From assembly GCA_949752735.1 (NCBI GenBank), contig OX457041.1:30710400-30774399 (forward strand): a stretch of 64,000 nucleotides of DNA, given 5' to 3'. This document shows positions 1 to 11,570 of this stretch, in pieces. A model generated the notes under the pieces. The model was not told the DNA's origin. It did not search any database and worked only from the letters and a program-made list of their open reading frames with translations. The position numbers and the translations under genes are program-made. The stretch is from Lumbricus terrestris. Its lineage: Eukaryota > Annelida > Clitellata > Crassiclitellata > Lumbricidae. Within the stretch, counting starts at the first letter, position 1, and every line of letters starts with the position of its first letter.

Positions 1-117
1 ATTGACTTGAATTTGTGATGGATTTTGTTCAGGACTCTCCTCTGTGTTGTGAAGTTGCTTCCAATGGCACTTATTATATCTTGATAATTAGTAGTTTTTG
101 GACATGCTTCAAATGTA

Positions 118-212
118 TGTATGTGCGCTTGTTATAGCGCCCCTTCAAGATTTCCACTCAGAAGCACTCCCAACTACAGCGTGGACACTGCATCGGAGTT
201 TCACGCTGAAGC
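118..212 (-). repeat. SINE 3' fragment (tail shared with LINE)
   Basis: On the minus strand this reads as the 3' part of the SINE at 14919-15133: the blocks 'agcgccccttcaag', 'actacagc' and 'ggagtttca' (plus-strand reading) recur in the same order and spacing. The tRNA-like head is missing, so the copy is 5'-truncated. It lies in the intron before the first DUF885 exon seen. Confidence 0.65.
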
Positions 213-281
213 TCCCGAAAGTATCTCATGCAAATGTGCAGTTTTCAGCTTTAACAACAGCACTCGTTTGTTTATTTTCAG

Positions 282-3200
282 ATAGCTAGTGACATTGAGC
301 TGATGCAGCATGGACTGTCCATTGGTCAAGTTCATTATAAAGGCAGCATGGTATGAAATCATTTCCCAGCCTTTTTGCAGGTTCTAATGACGATGTCATC
401 AAGTACATAACAAAATCATAGAGCTCTAAATTATCTGATACATATTGTCCTCCATGTCAGTACTATGAGATGGCCTCAGTTGGATCTGTCAGAGCTTGGT
501 GGTTGAATGGTAACAGCAGTCAACAACACAATCGTGTCTCCTAAGCATACATGTAAGACATACGCTGGTGCGGGACAGTGTCAATAGTGTCATTGCATAT
601 ATTGGGGTTTGAAAGCACTGAATGACCTCTGACGAAACTGCATCTCTGGCTTTTGCGTCTGAATAGCAGACAACCGGAACAAATGTCGGCTATGATGCTC
701 ATAAGAAAAAAATCAGAACTTACAAACCACATGCATGGTCTTTTACACTATTTGGCAACATTTCCTTCTATGTCACTGTACCCATTGCATGGAACAGTCT
801 TCCTGACTACATGAAGAATGTGCCATCTGTGGAGATATTCAAATTTCAGCTCAAGACCTATTTTTAAAGCAGTATTTAATCTTGCCTCCCTGCCTTGTGG
901 GATTAAGTTTTTTGTGGGGGTGAGTGAGGGAAAACGACTTTCTAAAGTCTTTTTGCCAAACTTTTGGATAAACATACCAAGAGCATAGTAAATTCTATAC
1001 GCTGGTACTTTTCAATCTAATGACAGTTTTTTCCAGTGCATCAATGCTGCGCTGTTGAATTATTCTGATGGAGAAAATTTTGTTTATATACACGTCAACA
1101 ACAACTGTCGAATTTTTCTGTCGGAGAAAGGTTATGTATATTATTTTTCTGGAGGGGGAAGTCATTCCTGTGGGGAGAACTTCCCCCAGGGACGTATAGA
1201 TTAAACACTGCTTTGAAAGTATCGTATAACTTTCATAGCAGTGCTCTTCTCCTTAACCTTAGCATGTTATGTAAACCATCGTGATGATAATTACAAACAA
1301 TTGAGAAAATTTATGAATCATCTTCTCTGATGTAGTTTTGAAGTCAGTGACTGGAACACTGTCCTGTTTAAATTGTTTTGTTTTCTTCAGGTAGATGTTC
1401 CCCGACAGATCGATGCAATTGTAAATGTCGACGTGAAAGACAGCAGCTTCTTCAAGCCTCTTCTAAATATGCCAAGCAGCATCAATAGCTCAGACAAGTA
1501 AGTATCAGGAAACACTTGTTACCCAGGTATACAATATACTTTATATGCAATATACTTTTTATACAATATACTTTATATACAATATACTTTATATACAATA
1601 TACTTTTCACTGATAAGAAGAGCCTCCGCTTTGCTATCTATCGCACTTGCACTGATAATAGTAATGGCAATATTCAATAACAAGGTAACACAGTTCTTCG
1701 ATTGTCCTCTTCACAATCCACTTATATTAATTTACAATGCAGAACAACTTAATTGATGATGATAATTATGATGACATCTGCAAATTATTGAGACAAGTGA
1801 CAAATCATCTTCTGTGATGTAATTTTTTTCTTCTTGGTGCATGGTTGTCATTGGTTGACATTGGTTGTCAATGGTTGTCATTGGTTGTCACTGGTTGTCA
1901 CTGGTTGTCATTGGTTGTCATTGGTTGTCACTGGTTTTCGTTGGTTGTCATTGGTTGTAATTGGTTGTCTGAATGTTGACATGTTGATGTTTGAGTGCAG
2001 AGTTCAAATACTAGTGCTCTGAATTAAATTGTATGTTGTGACATCGAATCTATATGGAGCACATGTCAACAGTTTTGTTTCATTGTTATTGTACTTTTTA
2101 ACGGTAATTATACCAAGTAATCAGAATTTTTATAATCAGAATTTTTATAGCACCATCTAGATTAGATAAAAATTTTCATTATTATTTTTCTGGTTCAGAA
2201 ATATTGTTGATTGAACTATTGAACTATTGTTGATTGAGGTGGCCTCTGCTAATTGCATGATTGTCTACCATGCATTTCCTACCTTTGCATCACTGACTGT
2301 TTGACAATGTAAGTTATTTGTGAATGCAGAGAGAACCTAACAGTGGCTGCTAAGCAGTTGTTGAGCGCTAAGATTTGGCCATCATTTGTGCAGCTGAAGG
2401 AGTTCCTTGAGAAGGTTTGAATATTTTTAAAAATTCTAATGTTGTATCATCTATTCATGATCTAATTGCATAACATCTTTACTGTTTTTATGATGTTAAG
2501 GTCTTTGAACCTATGGCAAATTCCCCTTTCTTTAGAAATGCATTGAAGTGATGTGCGACTGACTTTACAAGACTGAGATTAGAGGTGAAGTGTGTGACTT
2601 ATCGTATAACGATACTTGTAGTTAAGACATGAGCAAAAATGTACAGAGCAAGAATGGTCAATGGACTTTTTAATGGCAATCAAGTTGTCTGTGGTTCTGC
2701 CTGGTCTGATTTGTCTAAAAAGATGAGTGTGAGCTTTAAGTGTGACATACTATGGCATTAATGGTTCCATGACAATCAGTTAATCCTGTGACACTTAATA
2801 CCACGACAGTTAATACCGGACACTTAGTCCCGGCGACATTTAATCCCATGCCAGTTAATCCTGCGACAGTTAATCGTGGCAGCATTTAATCCCGGCGACA
2901 TTTAATCTCTCACACTATGAATTTCGTGACATTTAATCCCACTGACACATAATCACACGATGTTTGATACCGCAACACTTTTTAAAACCTGTAAAATTCC
3001 ATAAAGGCAATATTCACAGTAATATTCACTATTGTTTAAAAGAGTTTGACCTTTGCAGTTAAATATCTTAGTAAAATTCCAAAAAAGCAATATGCACAGC
3101 AATATTCACTGTTTTTGATTAATCCCTTTAGCAGCCGACCGGCACACAATCGTATATAAAATTGACGATTATAATCAGGGTTGTCGGTAAAGGGGTTAAA

Positions 3201-6200
3201 AGAGCTCCGCCTGTATGCCTACATTACGAGTGAGATAGATGAGACATCGCACGAAGGAACACGAGGATTTCGGGTCCAGCATGCAAGACCGTAGCTAGGG
3301 GGGTGTTTTGGGTGTTTGAACACCCCCCGAAATGGAAAATGTGAAAAATAATATAATGCATTTACGAGCATATGACGTAAAAACCATGAAATAAAACCAT
3401 GAAAACACCCCCCGAAAAGGAAAATGTAGTTTTTTGGGAAGGGAAATTGTTGAAACACCCCCCGAAATAAAATCCTGGCTACGGCCTTGCCAGCATGTAG
3501 AGCAGACTGTGTCTGTTCTTTATCTTAGTTAGTGGATTAGTGTTTCCCCACATACTGCAGCGAGTAATATTCATTAGTATGAATGGATGAATTTAGTGAT
3601 GTGGTCAGAGAAGGATAGAGAGATCTCTATTAAAGGGGACACCAATGTCATGAAGACAGAGGTTGAAAAGGTAAAGAAGGAAATCTCTCAACCCTGAGGG
3701 AATAGTCAATCATGACAAGGTACTGACAGGTGCCAAACCAGTTGAGTCTTTGCTGGGTTTTAAGGAGAGCTGGTTAAAGGCAATCAAAGGCAATCCAAGC
3801 ATGAAGGTTTCGAGGACAGCATTGATATGAACAGTGCCAGAACGTCTTTGCTGACATGCATGATATACGGAAGAAACTGTAAGGAAACGAGACTTTCAAA
3901 GTTGTTAGAAAGAAAGTAACGATTGTAAATGTGGTAATAGTTTTGGCAGAGACTAGAAGCCAAATTACTATTGCGAATAATTATAAGATATTGAAGATAT
4001 AGATAAATCTTTTTTTTCGTCATGCAATTTCTGATAGTATTTCATTGCATTGTCTCTGTTTCTTAAGAAGTTTAAAATATTTAAAGAAGTTCTCCTCTGG
4101 ATTTTTTTAATGGTAATACTCCTCCCTAATTATTGAGGCACATTTCCTGGTCAAACCAGATTGTGCACCTATTATGAGGTTCTTAAGAGGTACTATAGAA
4201 ATATTAGCGCAGTATTGGTTCTACTGCTAAGTAAATACTGAAGATTATGGTTTTCATAGTGAATACTAATTAAAACTATTATTGTCATCAAAGTTATAGT
4301 AGTATTACTAATGTAATTACATTTATGTGCATTTTTATGGGACTAATAGGTGTACCTTCCAGAATGTCGAGCAGCAGAGGGTATATCAAATGTCCGAGGA
4401 GGTATGGAATTTTACAAGGAGTGCCTTCGATACCACATCTCGAATGAGATGAGTCCACAAGAGATCTACGATGTTGGACTTAAAGAAATTGCTTCTATCC
4501 GGAAAAAGATGGATCAAGTTAGTCTGGCATTACTTCCAATCAAAATATTATGTATTTATGAGGCTGTTACTGAAAGACAATTGAAAGTCTGTTGCAATAG
4601 AGGGCAAGTGCTTGGAACTGTCTTGTGTTTAGAAAGTTTTTGTAACTTGTTCTTATTCTTTTCTGACTTGGAATATGTCTGTGAAATTTGGTTAAAGAAA
4701 ATAATTCAGTTAAGGATTTCTTTTTTATTGTTTTAGGTAATGACTAAAACTGGATTTACTGGAAGCCATGCGCAATTTGTAGAGTTCCTCAGGAATGACC
4801 CACAATTCTATTTTGTGACCAAGGTATTTCATTTTCTCCCTACCGTCTTCAGCACTGCCTTTGCTGACACTGCTTTTCTCATATCTGACACTGTGGTTGC
4901 CCTGGTCTGCAATCTAGAATTTTGTAACTCCATGTAGAACTGTCTGCAAATGTTTTTGTTTGAGGCATCATGCCAGTTATTAAATTTTGAAAACAGATGG
5001 CCTTGTGGTAACAGAACCAGGTGAGGTGTTCAGCTAAAAAAAACCATGAGAGAACAAACAGGGACAACAGCTAGTCAATGATCAAACCAGATGCTGTAAG
5101 GAATGCAGGCTGGTATCAACTGTTCATTGGATAAAACAAAGAACTATGTAACAGTTTATTGTTTCAAGCTATTCAAAAAGTGTATTAGCCTTTTAAAACT
5201 AGTAGAAATTTAAAACAAAATTGGGGTAAAAGGTTTGGTAGGAAATTGAGTTGTTCAGTTTGTTTTTAGAGACAGTAACTTATGCTTATGTCTCTGATAT
5301 TTTTTAGATTGACTTCCCTCTCTTCAACTTGAATCTCTTGATCTTTCTGAGACCTGTTCTTAATTTCTTTCCTCAGCTAAACTGTAACACCAACACGCTG
5401 GACCCTGGTGTTGCATTTGTTTCCCAGTCACTTAAATACTACGTTCTCATTGTACGACAATTCCTAACAACTGACTGAAATAAACCAAGGTATGTTTCAC
5501 CTGGATTATAGCAAAAATTTGTGTTTGTATCATTGTGAAGAAAGATTGCTTGGAAGGTTTTCGTGATGTCTGCTTTCAAAAGATTCGACCTCTCCTTGGC
5601 AACGCTTTCCTGAAACTGCCATCAGGAAAACTCAGGTCGGAATTCATCAACCTCAATCATTTATGAGCATTTATGCACTAAATCTATTATGATTTTTATT
5701 TATATAGGCTTTTAGAATTATATATGTTTAAGATTTTGCCTGAGTTGTTCATGTTTGTCATGATGACATTGTTGTTATTTAGTATTGAAGAGGAAGAGGG
5801 TGACAGTGCGTCAGTAGCTTACTACCGAGCTGGTTCATCAGACGGCACTAGACCAGGAAGATACATGATTTCTATGCAGGATCTAAAGATGTGGTTAGTT
5901 AATTGTATTTCTAGACTCATCCCATGCAATGTCATGCCATTTCCTATCATCATAATGTAATGAACGGGTAACCTTTAACCTTTTCACCTCTGGGTTCCCG
6001 TCACTCAATGGCTAATGAAACGAAATATCGGTTTCTCAGGTCAAGATGGTTAAAGGGAAAAAGAATTATAATAATAGACATTACCATCATGATGGCATAA
6101 TGAATATAATGTTAATTTTTGATTATTTGTCTGGTTTTAGTCCTAAATACTCCATGATGACACTGAGCCTGCATGAAGCTGAACCAGGCCATCATTTGCA

Positions 6201-9200
6201 AGTACGTTGAAATAAACTCATGAATGGCTCAATGGACATTTTTTTCATATAGACTTATGGAGGTTGCTTGTCTTTAACTCACTGATAGAGTGTCAAATAG
6301 ATTTTGTCAGATGCTGATACAAGTTTATTGAGAAATGAGAAGTAAATGAAAATGATCGACATAGAAGTTACCATAATCAGTGATTGATTTTATTTAATGT
6401 ATGTGAAAGGCAGGAGGTGATGAAGTCCCAAATGATTTTGTCGAGTTGGACTGTTGAAGTGATTGTGAATTAAGTAAGTAATCTCAGCTAAAACAGAATA
6501 TGCTGGAAAGATTTTGAATCTTAGATTACATTACATTTGAATCAGAGTTTGTAGATACTGTCAGGACTGAATAATTGATGGTCTGTTATTCAAGGCTATG
6601 TATCTTATCGAAGCAAAAGGCATTCCTCGTTTTCGTCGACTTCTCGAAGATATGTACTACAGCGTTGCTCCTAGCAAGTTTCCTATCCACACAGCACATG
6701 TTGAGGTTTCTGTATTCAGCTTATTTTTCCATTTAGGGCAACAATTGCTCCAGTTGACAGATTGATAAATTTTTTCATCCGTATTTTCTAAATTATACTT
6801 ATTTATTATAAATAATGATTTATAATTAGTGTTTTTTCATGTGATTAATTGTGCGATATAATGGCTAATTCAGCAGTGAACAAAGCGTGTAGCGGTATTT
6901 TATGTTAAGATTGAGATCATTTGAGGATGCTGATCAGTTGCTGCAACCTTAATCTGCACTGGCTTCCATTTTTATGATACTTCTAATGTTTTCTAAGTTA
7001 GTTAAGTCAAATTTCCAGTCTTTTGGATGAGTGCCTTTCTGGTTATTTTAAATAATAGCTTTGTTTCATCAATTTCATTATTGCAGCATATTTTTTGTGC
7101 AGGATATCAGATGCATTTTTGGATTAATTAAATTCTCTTCAAGCTAACTTATGTTGGATCTTTGTTTAAACAGGGTTGGGCTTTGTACGGCGAATTTCTT
7201 GGCTATGAACTAGGACTGTATAAAGATCCTTATGAAGAGTATGTATGATTAAAGAAGATTCTTTTGCATTTCAAATATCTGCTGGGAATAGTTGCATTGA
7301 ATTGTGTACATACTGTACATACTGCCATTGTTGGTTTTGGGGTCTGTTATAATTATGCGCATATTGTGGAAGGCATTACTAGTGCAACTGGTCAAAGCCC
7401 ATCTGGAAAAAATATAATTTCAAGCAAGGCTAATTGTTACTAATTTAGAACTGTCACTGATCTCTTTCTGTACTAGTTTTATTGTCACAGACATTCATTT
7501 GTACGCATAGATTGACGTATGCCTGCATACTTGTGCATGAGCATGCATCTACACTCACAGTTTTATCTTAAATACTCCATTTTTTATGCATGTTGTTCCT
7601 GCTGCTGATTTGCTTTAATAGCAGATTATTATTGACTATTATTATTAAATAAATTTGTAATGTGCACAAGGTCATACCGAAATGTGAATCTGTGGCGTCG
7701 ATGGACAGAAGAATATGCAGCTAGAGATCCATGTGCTTGAAAGCCAAGGAGATATAGTAAGTTTTGAGTCGGTTTTTGAAGGAAGGAAGAGAATTTGAGC
7801 TACAATTTGAGAATTTGAGCGAGAGCAGAAGTCGATTCCATTCCCCGAGTGCTGAGGTATGGAATGCACGCGAACCCAAAACATAAAATCACTTATCAGT
7901 AATCGCATATATAACGAAAATGTATGCACAGATGCATAATTAATTATTGCATAGTTTAATGAAAGTTTTGATTTTAGGTTTGGCCATCTTTCATATCAGA
8001 TGTTGCGTACTTGTCGTCTTGTTGTTGATACTGGATTGCATGCTTTCGGGTGAGTTAGCATGTGCATATCAAAAGATCTTAACCCTTTACCGGTTCATTT
8101 TTACATTTTAAGCCTGTTTCCAGCGAATATACTCTGGGCAAACGGGTAAAGGATTAATGACAAGCACACTCATGTGGTGAGGTTGTTATCCACAGACAAA
8201 GTATGTCATTATATCTTATTTAAATGTCACGTAAACCAAAGTGCATTGTAAATAGTTCGTCACCATAAGAATATACTTAGGATGAAGTGTGATTTTAAAA
8301 TTTTACTTTTGATTGGCTCGATGGATGATGTATGTTATTACCATGTATGTACACCAAAATGCAGATAGCAATTGGTCAATCAAAGAATATTCATGTCTTA
8401 ATCCAATAAGTTTTGTAGCTCATTCAAATGCATATCTAATGAGCCAATCTCGCATTTGAAAAACATGAATTCATCAAACAGACACTTTTAGCCTAAATTC
8501 TCATTTTAAAATTGGGTCAGACAATACGACAATCAAAGAAAGAAAATTGTATAGACTAGAAGCATCAATGCAGTAATTCGTTTTGATGCTCTTGTCCTTG
8601 ATAGGGATACTGTATGATGAAAATATATGCGCAAGATCTTGTACTGGCTTCCTTTCCCGCAGCGCATCTCATTTAGGATTGAAGCTTTGGTGTGGCGATG
8701 CTTATCAGGCTGGCACCCTCCTATCTGTGTGAGCTTTGCCTCGCCCTTTCCACTTGCATAGGCCACCGCGCACTGCGCTCTGCTGTCCATGGTGACTTAT
8801 TGGTTCCTTTCACTCGCTCTTTGACATTGCAGAGCTGTTCGTTCTGTGGTTGGTCCAACAACCTGTAATGGTCTTCCCTTGGCTATGCGACACCTCCCAA
8901 ACTGTTCTCAATTTCACAAACTGTTGAAGACTGGTGCTTGACCTTGGCCGGGAGCGCCTCTGAGCAGTTGCCAAGAAGTGGCGCTATATAAATTCTGATT
9001 GATTGAAAAGATTATGGTAAGATGTTACAGAATTTTTTAGAGTTGACTTTTGACAATCATATTTTTTGAATATTCTATTTTCAGTGATTTTGTGTTGTTT
9101 TTGTTTCTTTTAGTTATTTTTAATCATTATTTGAGTTTGTAGAAAAAATTGCATTGTTTGGATGATGAAAGGAGGTTGTGATGAAGATGTCAGTGCATTG

Positions 9201-10263
9201 TCTAATATTATTCTCCTTAGGTGGACTTCTGATCGCGCTGTCCAGCTCCTACTTGACAACACAGCGCTACCAGAAGCAGACGTAAGACATGAAGTCCGTC
9301 GTTACATCATTTGGCCTGGTCAGGTATACCAGTGAAAATTTTATGCAAGTCTAAACAGACAAGGAACTAAAGAAACTAAAGGAACTTGGCTCAGATAAAC
9401 TGTGTATGATCGACGATATGTGGCTATACGTGAGAAATGCCTCAAGGAGTCCGAACATATGAAAATTGATTTTATAGTCCATTGCACTGGGATAAAGTAT
9501 TTAAGTATTAATTAATATCTTTTGTCATGCGCTTGTAAATGAGCTTAATAAATGCCGTTGTAATTTTGATGTTCTAGCATTAAAAAAATAGACCAGTACA
9601 ATTCGATAAATATTTTTGTAAATACACACACCCTGGTTTTGGTAGCTTTTCTTCAAAGACGTCATGTCATATACATGTTACTGTTGTGTAGTTCTTGCAT
9701 TTCCTGTGTAGCCAATTAGCCGTGACATAATTTCTGGTATCCAGGATCAATGTCCTCCATTGTATAGTGTATACCATGTTTGTTGTGTTTTTTCAGGCTT
9801 GTGCATACAGAATAGGAGAACTGAAGATAAGAGAATTGCGTCAGAAGGCAGAAAAAGAACTAGGTCAGTTTATGGCTGATGTAAATTGTTATATCTGTGT
9901 GAAAGAACATACAGATGTGATGTAATGTTATTAGCACCATGTTTCGCAGTCATGGCGGCGATTGCCATTGAGATAGTGATCAGTCTGACCAGTTTTTAAC
10001 TAGTGTATACGAGTATTTGAATTTGTAGGAATGCAATAACTTGTCTTCATAAATTAAATGTGCATTTTAAACATTTTACAACTCTACGACTTTATTTTGA
10101 ATAAACAGAAGGGTTTTTATTTTGATATTTGAATGCAGGTGATCTGTTCGACCTACGCTCTTTTCATGAGGAGATCTTGCGATATGGAATGATTCCATTG
10201 ATTGTCCTCGAACGATTGGTCAACACATATATAACGAAAAAAGTGCCAAGCATTCTTGCTTAG
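282..10263 (+). CDS. DUF885-family hydrolase, C-terminal 14 exons
   Basis: Spliced gene, 5' end outside the window. Exons: 282-350, 1391-1497, 2330-2414, 4350-4517, 4737-4823, 5541-5635, 5783-5893, 6141-6201, 6595-6705, 7174-7238, 7978-8049, 9221-9323, 9797-9863, 10139-10263. Every junction keeps frame with GT/AG signals, giving about 440 residues with no stop before TAG at 10261. DUF885 hallmarks occur in family order: RAAEGISNVRGG, AYYRAGSSDGTRPG, HEAEPGHHLQ, EGWALYGEFLGYELG, RLVVDTGLHAFGW, RYIIWPGQACAY and FHEEILRYGMIPL. The HE...GHH pair and the later EGWALY glutamate resemble the metal site of peptidase-MA-like folds; that the enzyme is an active hydrolase is inferred. The usual family length is about 550-600, so roughly the N-terminal quarter is missing. 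The exon at 5541 has a weak acceptor and the donor at 5894 is the least certain. Introns hold LINE, SINE and MITE copies but no other gene. Confidence 0.9.
1528..1607. repeat. AT-rich minisatellite
   Basis: Four to five tandem copies of a 16-19 bp unit close to 'atacaatatactttat' in the intron after the second DUF885 exon. No coding signal. Confidence 0.8.
1841..1970. repeat. 10-bp minisatellite
   Basis: Thirteen head-to-tail units of exactly 10 bp, consensus 'ttggttgtca', with single-base variants (ctggttgtca, ttggttttcg, ttggttgtaa). It lies in a DUF885 intron. The open frame through it is a by-product of the stop-free unit. Confidence 0.9.
2770..2965. repeat. Degenerate tandem array, about 20-bp unit
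   Basis: About nine diverged units related to 'gcgacatttaatccc' (with acagttaatcctgcg, cacttaataccacg and similar), spaced about 17-24 bp. Old array in a DUF885 intron. Confidence 0.7.
3123..3195. mobile_element. 73-bp TTAA-flanked miniature element (piggyBac-like)
   Basis: The ends TCCCTTTAGCAGCCGACC and, on the opposite strand, CCCCTTTACCGACAACC are imperfect inverted repeats. TTAA sits on both sides (3119-3122 and 3196-3199), the target of piggyBac-type transposases. A similar unit lies at 8083-8153. It is too short to code, and family assignment rests on TTAA and the ends only. Confidence 0.5.
3284..3489. mobile_element. hAT-type MITE with 8-bp TSD CCAGCATG
   Basis: Terminal inverted repeats CAAGACCGTAGCTAGG and CAAGGCCGTAGCCAGG (14 of 16 identical) bound a 206-bp element. 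The 8-bp duplication CCAGCATG is exact at 3276-3283 and 3490-3497. Internally the block 'aacaccccccgaaa' repeats three times. No transposase. It lies in the DUF885 intron before exon 4350-4517. Confidence 0.85.
6141..6201 (+). CDS. DUF885 exon carrying the HExxxGHH motif
   Basis: Sixty-one bases between a 'tggttttag' acceptor and a 'gtacgt' donor encode PKYSMMTLSLHEAEPGHHLQ, the most conserved block of the family. The two histidines and glutamate are the likely metal ligands, with a third from EGWALY encoded by the exon at 7174-7238. All expected residues are present, so nothing suggests an inactive copy. Confidence 0.9.
7640..7895 (-). mobile_element. L2/CR1-like LINE 3' fragment
   Basis: The plus strand here ('aataaatttgtaatgtgcacaaggtc' region, 'gatccatgtgcttgaaag', 'tggaatgcacgcgaaccc') matches block for block the 3' end of the longer LINE at 40090-40880, also on the minus strand. 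5'-truncated, in a DUF885 intron. Confidence 0.75.
8083..8153. mobile_element. 71-bp TTAA-flanked miniature element
   Basis: Ends CCCTTTACCGGTT and, on the other strand, TCCTTTACCCGTTT form an inverted repeat. TTAA lies at 8079-8082 and 8154-8157. Same end type as the element at 3123-3195. Confidence 0.5.
8590..9006 (+). mobile_element. 5'-truncated L2/CR1-like LINE, family A
   Basis: Reading frames interrupted by mutation encode the C-terminal end of a non-LTR reverse transcriptase ORF. The block VVGPTTCNGLPLAMR, followed by NCSQFHKLLKTG, is the usual end of L2/CR1 proteins. The 3' end reads 'gagcgcctctgag...ggcgctatataaatt' followed by (attg)n. A second copy is at 28208-28402. It lies in the DUF885 intron between 8049 and 9221. 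Confidence 0.85.
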
Positions 10264-11570
10264 GTTGGAGCGTGACATCCTGTAAATTGAGGCAGATTCC
10301 GTGTGCCTTCCATCGCTGAAAAATAACTTTAGCCTTGAAATCTTCTGTTTTTAACTGTGGAGTGCAATGGAATCAGCATTTTATTATTATTTAGTAATAT
10401 TTGGATAATTCAGGCTAAACTCAACTAGTTCTGACCAACATCACTGCCACAGCATATGGGGGATTGGGGTGGTTAGTTCTCCCCTTGCAGTCTCATTTTC
10501 CACAGTGTATTCATTATAACTGGCAGAAATTTATATTAAACTGTCAACTCAAACATTTCGAGCCTAGCATGAATTTGAACCCCTGACCTCTCATTTGACA
10601 GCAGCCCAGCGCACTAACCAGTGATAGACTTTCAATGGTACATGGTAATTGTCTATTTTGTTTTAATTCCACGTTTTATTTTCTACGATAATCAGAATTT
10701 TTCTATGATAATTATATATAATTAGACTTTGTGATCTGCACAGTTAAGATCAATTTTTCTTATCCAATTTGGGTTAACAATTTAAAATATAAAATAATTT
10801 AACATCTCAAAGTTTCACAAAATACCTCTTGATTTTGGTTCCTGTATTTAGTGATATATGATGTATCTTAAAGTAATTTGAATTATTAAGCAGAAACTTG
10901 AGGAATTTTTTATGTCATATATCTTGTAAATGTTCTGCTACAGCCAAGAGGATCATGTTGTAGGGTTGAATTCCTGTGATGGAATTGCCTATTTCAGTAT
11001 ATTGTGTGTTTATTAACCTGTGCAATTTGTGAGTTAGCTTTGCCCAGCTGGACGTTTATCAAGAAGTGCCTTGCGCAGGGTTGCATCACAGTGAGGTCAT
11101 TTCCTAAAGCTGAAATTTCTTAATTAAAAAGCATATTATGCAGAGACTTTGGTGTGGGATTTCTGTAGTCTGTAGCCATATACCAGTAATTTAACTGAAA
11201 TTTTTTATTTGGTCAAACAGACAAACATTTATACATTTCAAATTATACTCTGCATAATACACATCCTCCAATTTTGATCTGGCTGACCACTTTACAAGAA
11301 AGGAACTGTCCACAAATCATTCAACATGGAACATATTGATCTTTAGATATAAAGCAAAGATACATGTGTAACTTGAAACTAGCATCATGCTACTAAATCT
11401 TCTTACACAAGTGTTTTGTACATGACCAATCAATATTCAGTAGCACATGTGCAAAGACCTCAGTTCACCACCTGTGCCTCAACTTAAACCTATCTGAAAT
11501 AATATTATGCTTTTGCAACTCCTACAAAAGTCGATCACATAAAGAACTCAACTTGCAGTCAGTCAATTTC
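10264..11570. other. Tail-to-tail intergenic gap / both 3' UTRs
   Basis: The 1.3 kb between the DUF885 stop and the GLD-2 stop must hold both 3' UTRs. It is AT-rich with one SINE at 10441-10632. On the minus strand an AATAAA lies near 11205-11210, a possible poly(A) signal for the GLD-2 gene. I saw no AATAAA close after the DUF885 stop. Confidence 0.5.
10441..10632 (-). repeat. tRNA-derived SINE
   Basis: On the minus strand CACTGGTTAGTGCGCTGG (A-box-like, about 10608-10625) is followed by GGGGTTCAAATTC (B-box-like, 10571-10583) at tRNA spacing. The body continues without a tRNA 3' stem. A related head is at 33091-33345 on the plus strand. Confidence 0.6.

Noticed and set aside
1841..1970. 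Regular repeat array as CRISPR-like
   Set aside because: Units abut with no spacers, period 10 bp, in an intron of a eukaryotic gene.
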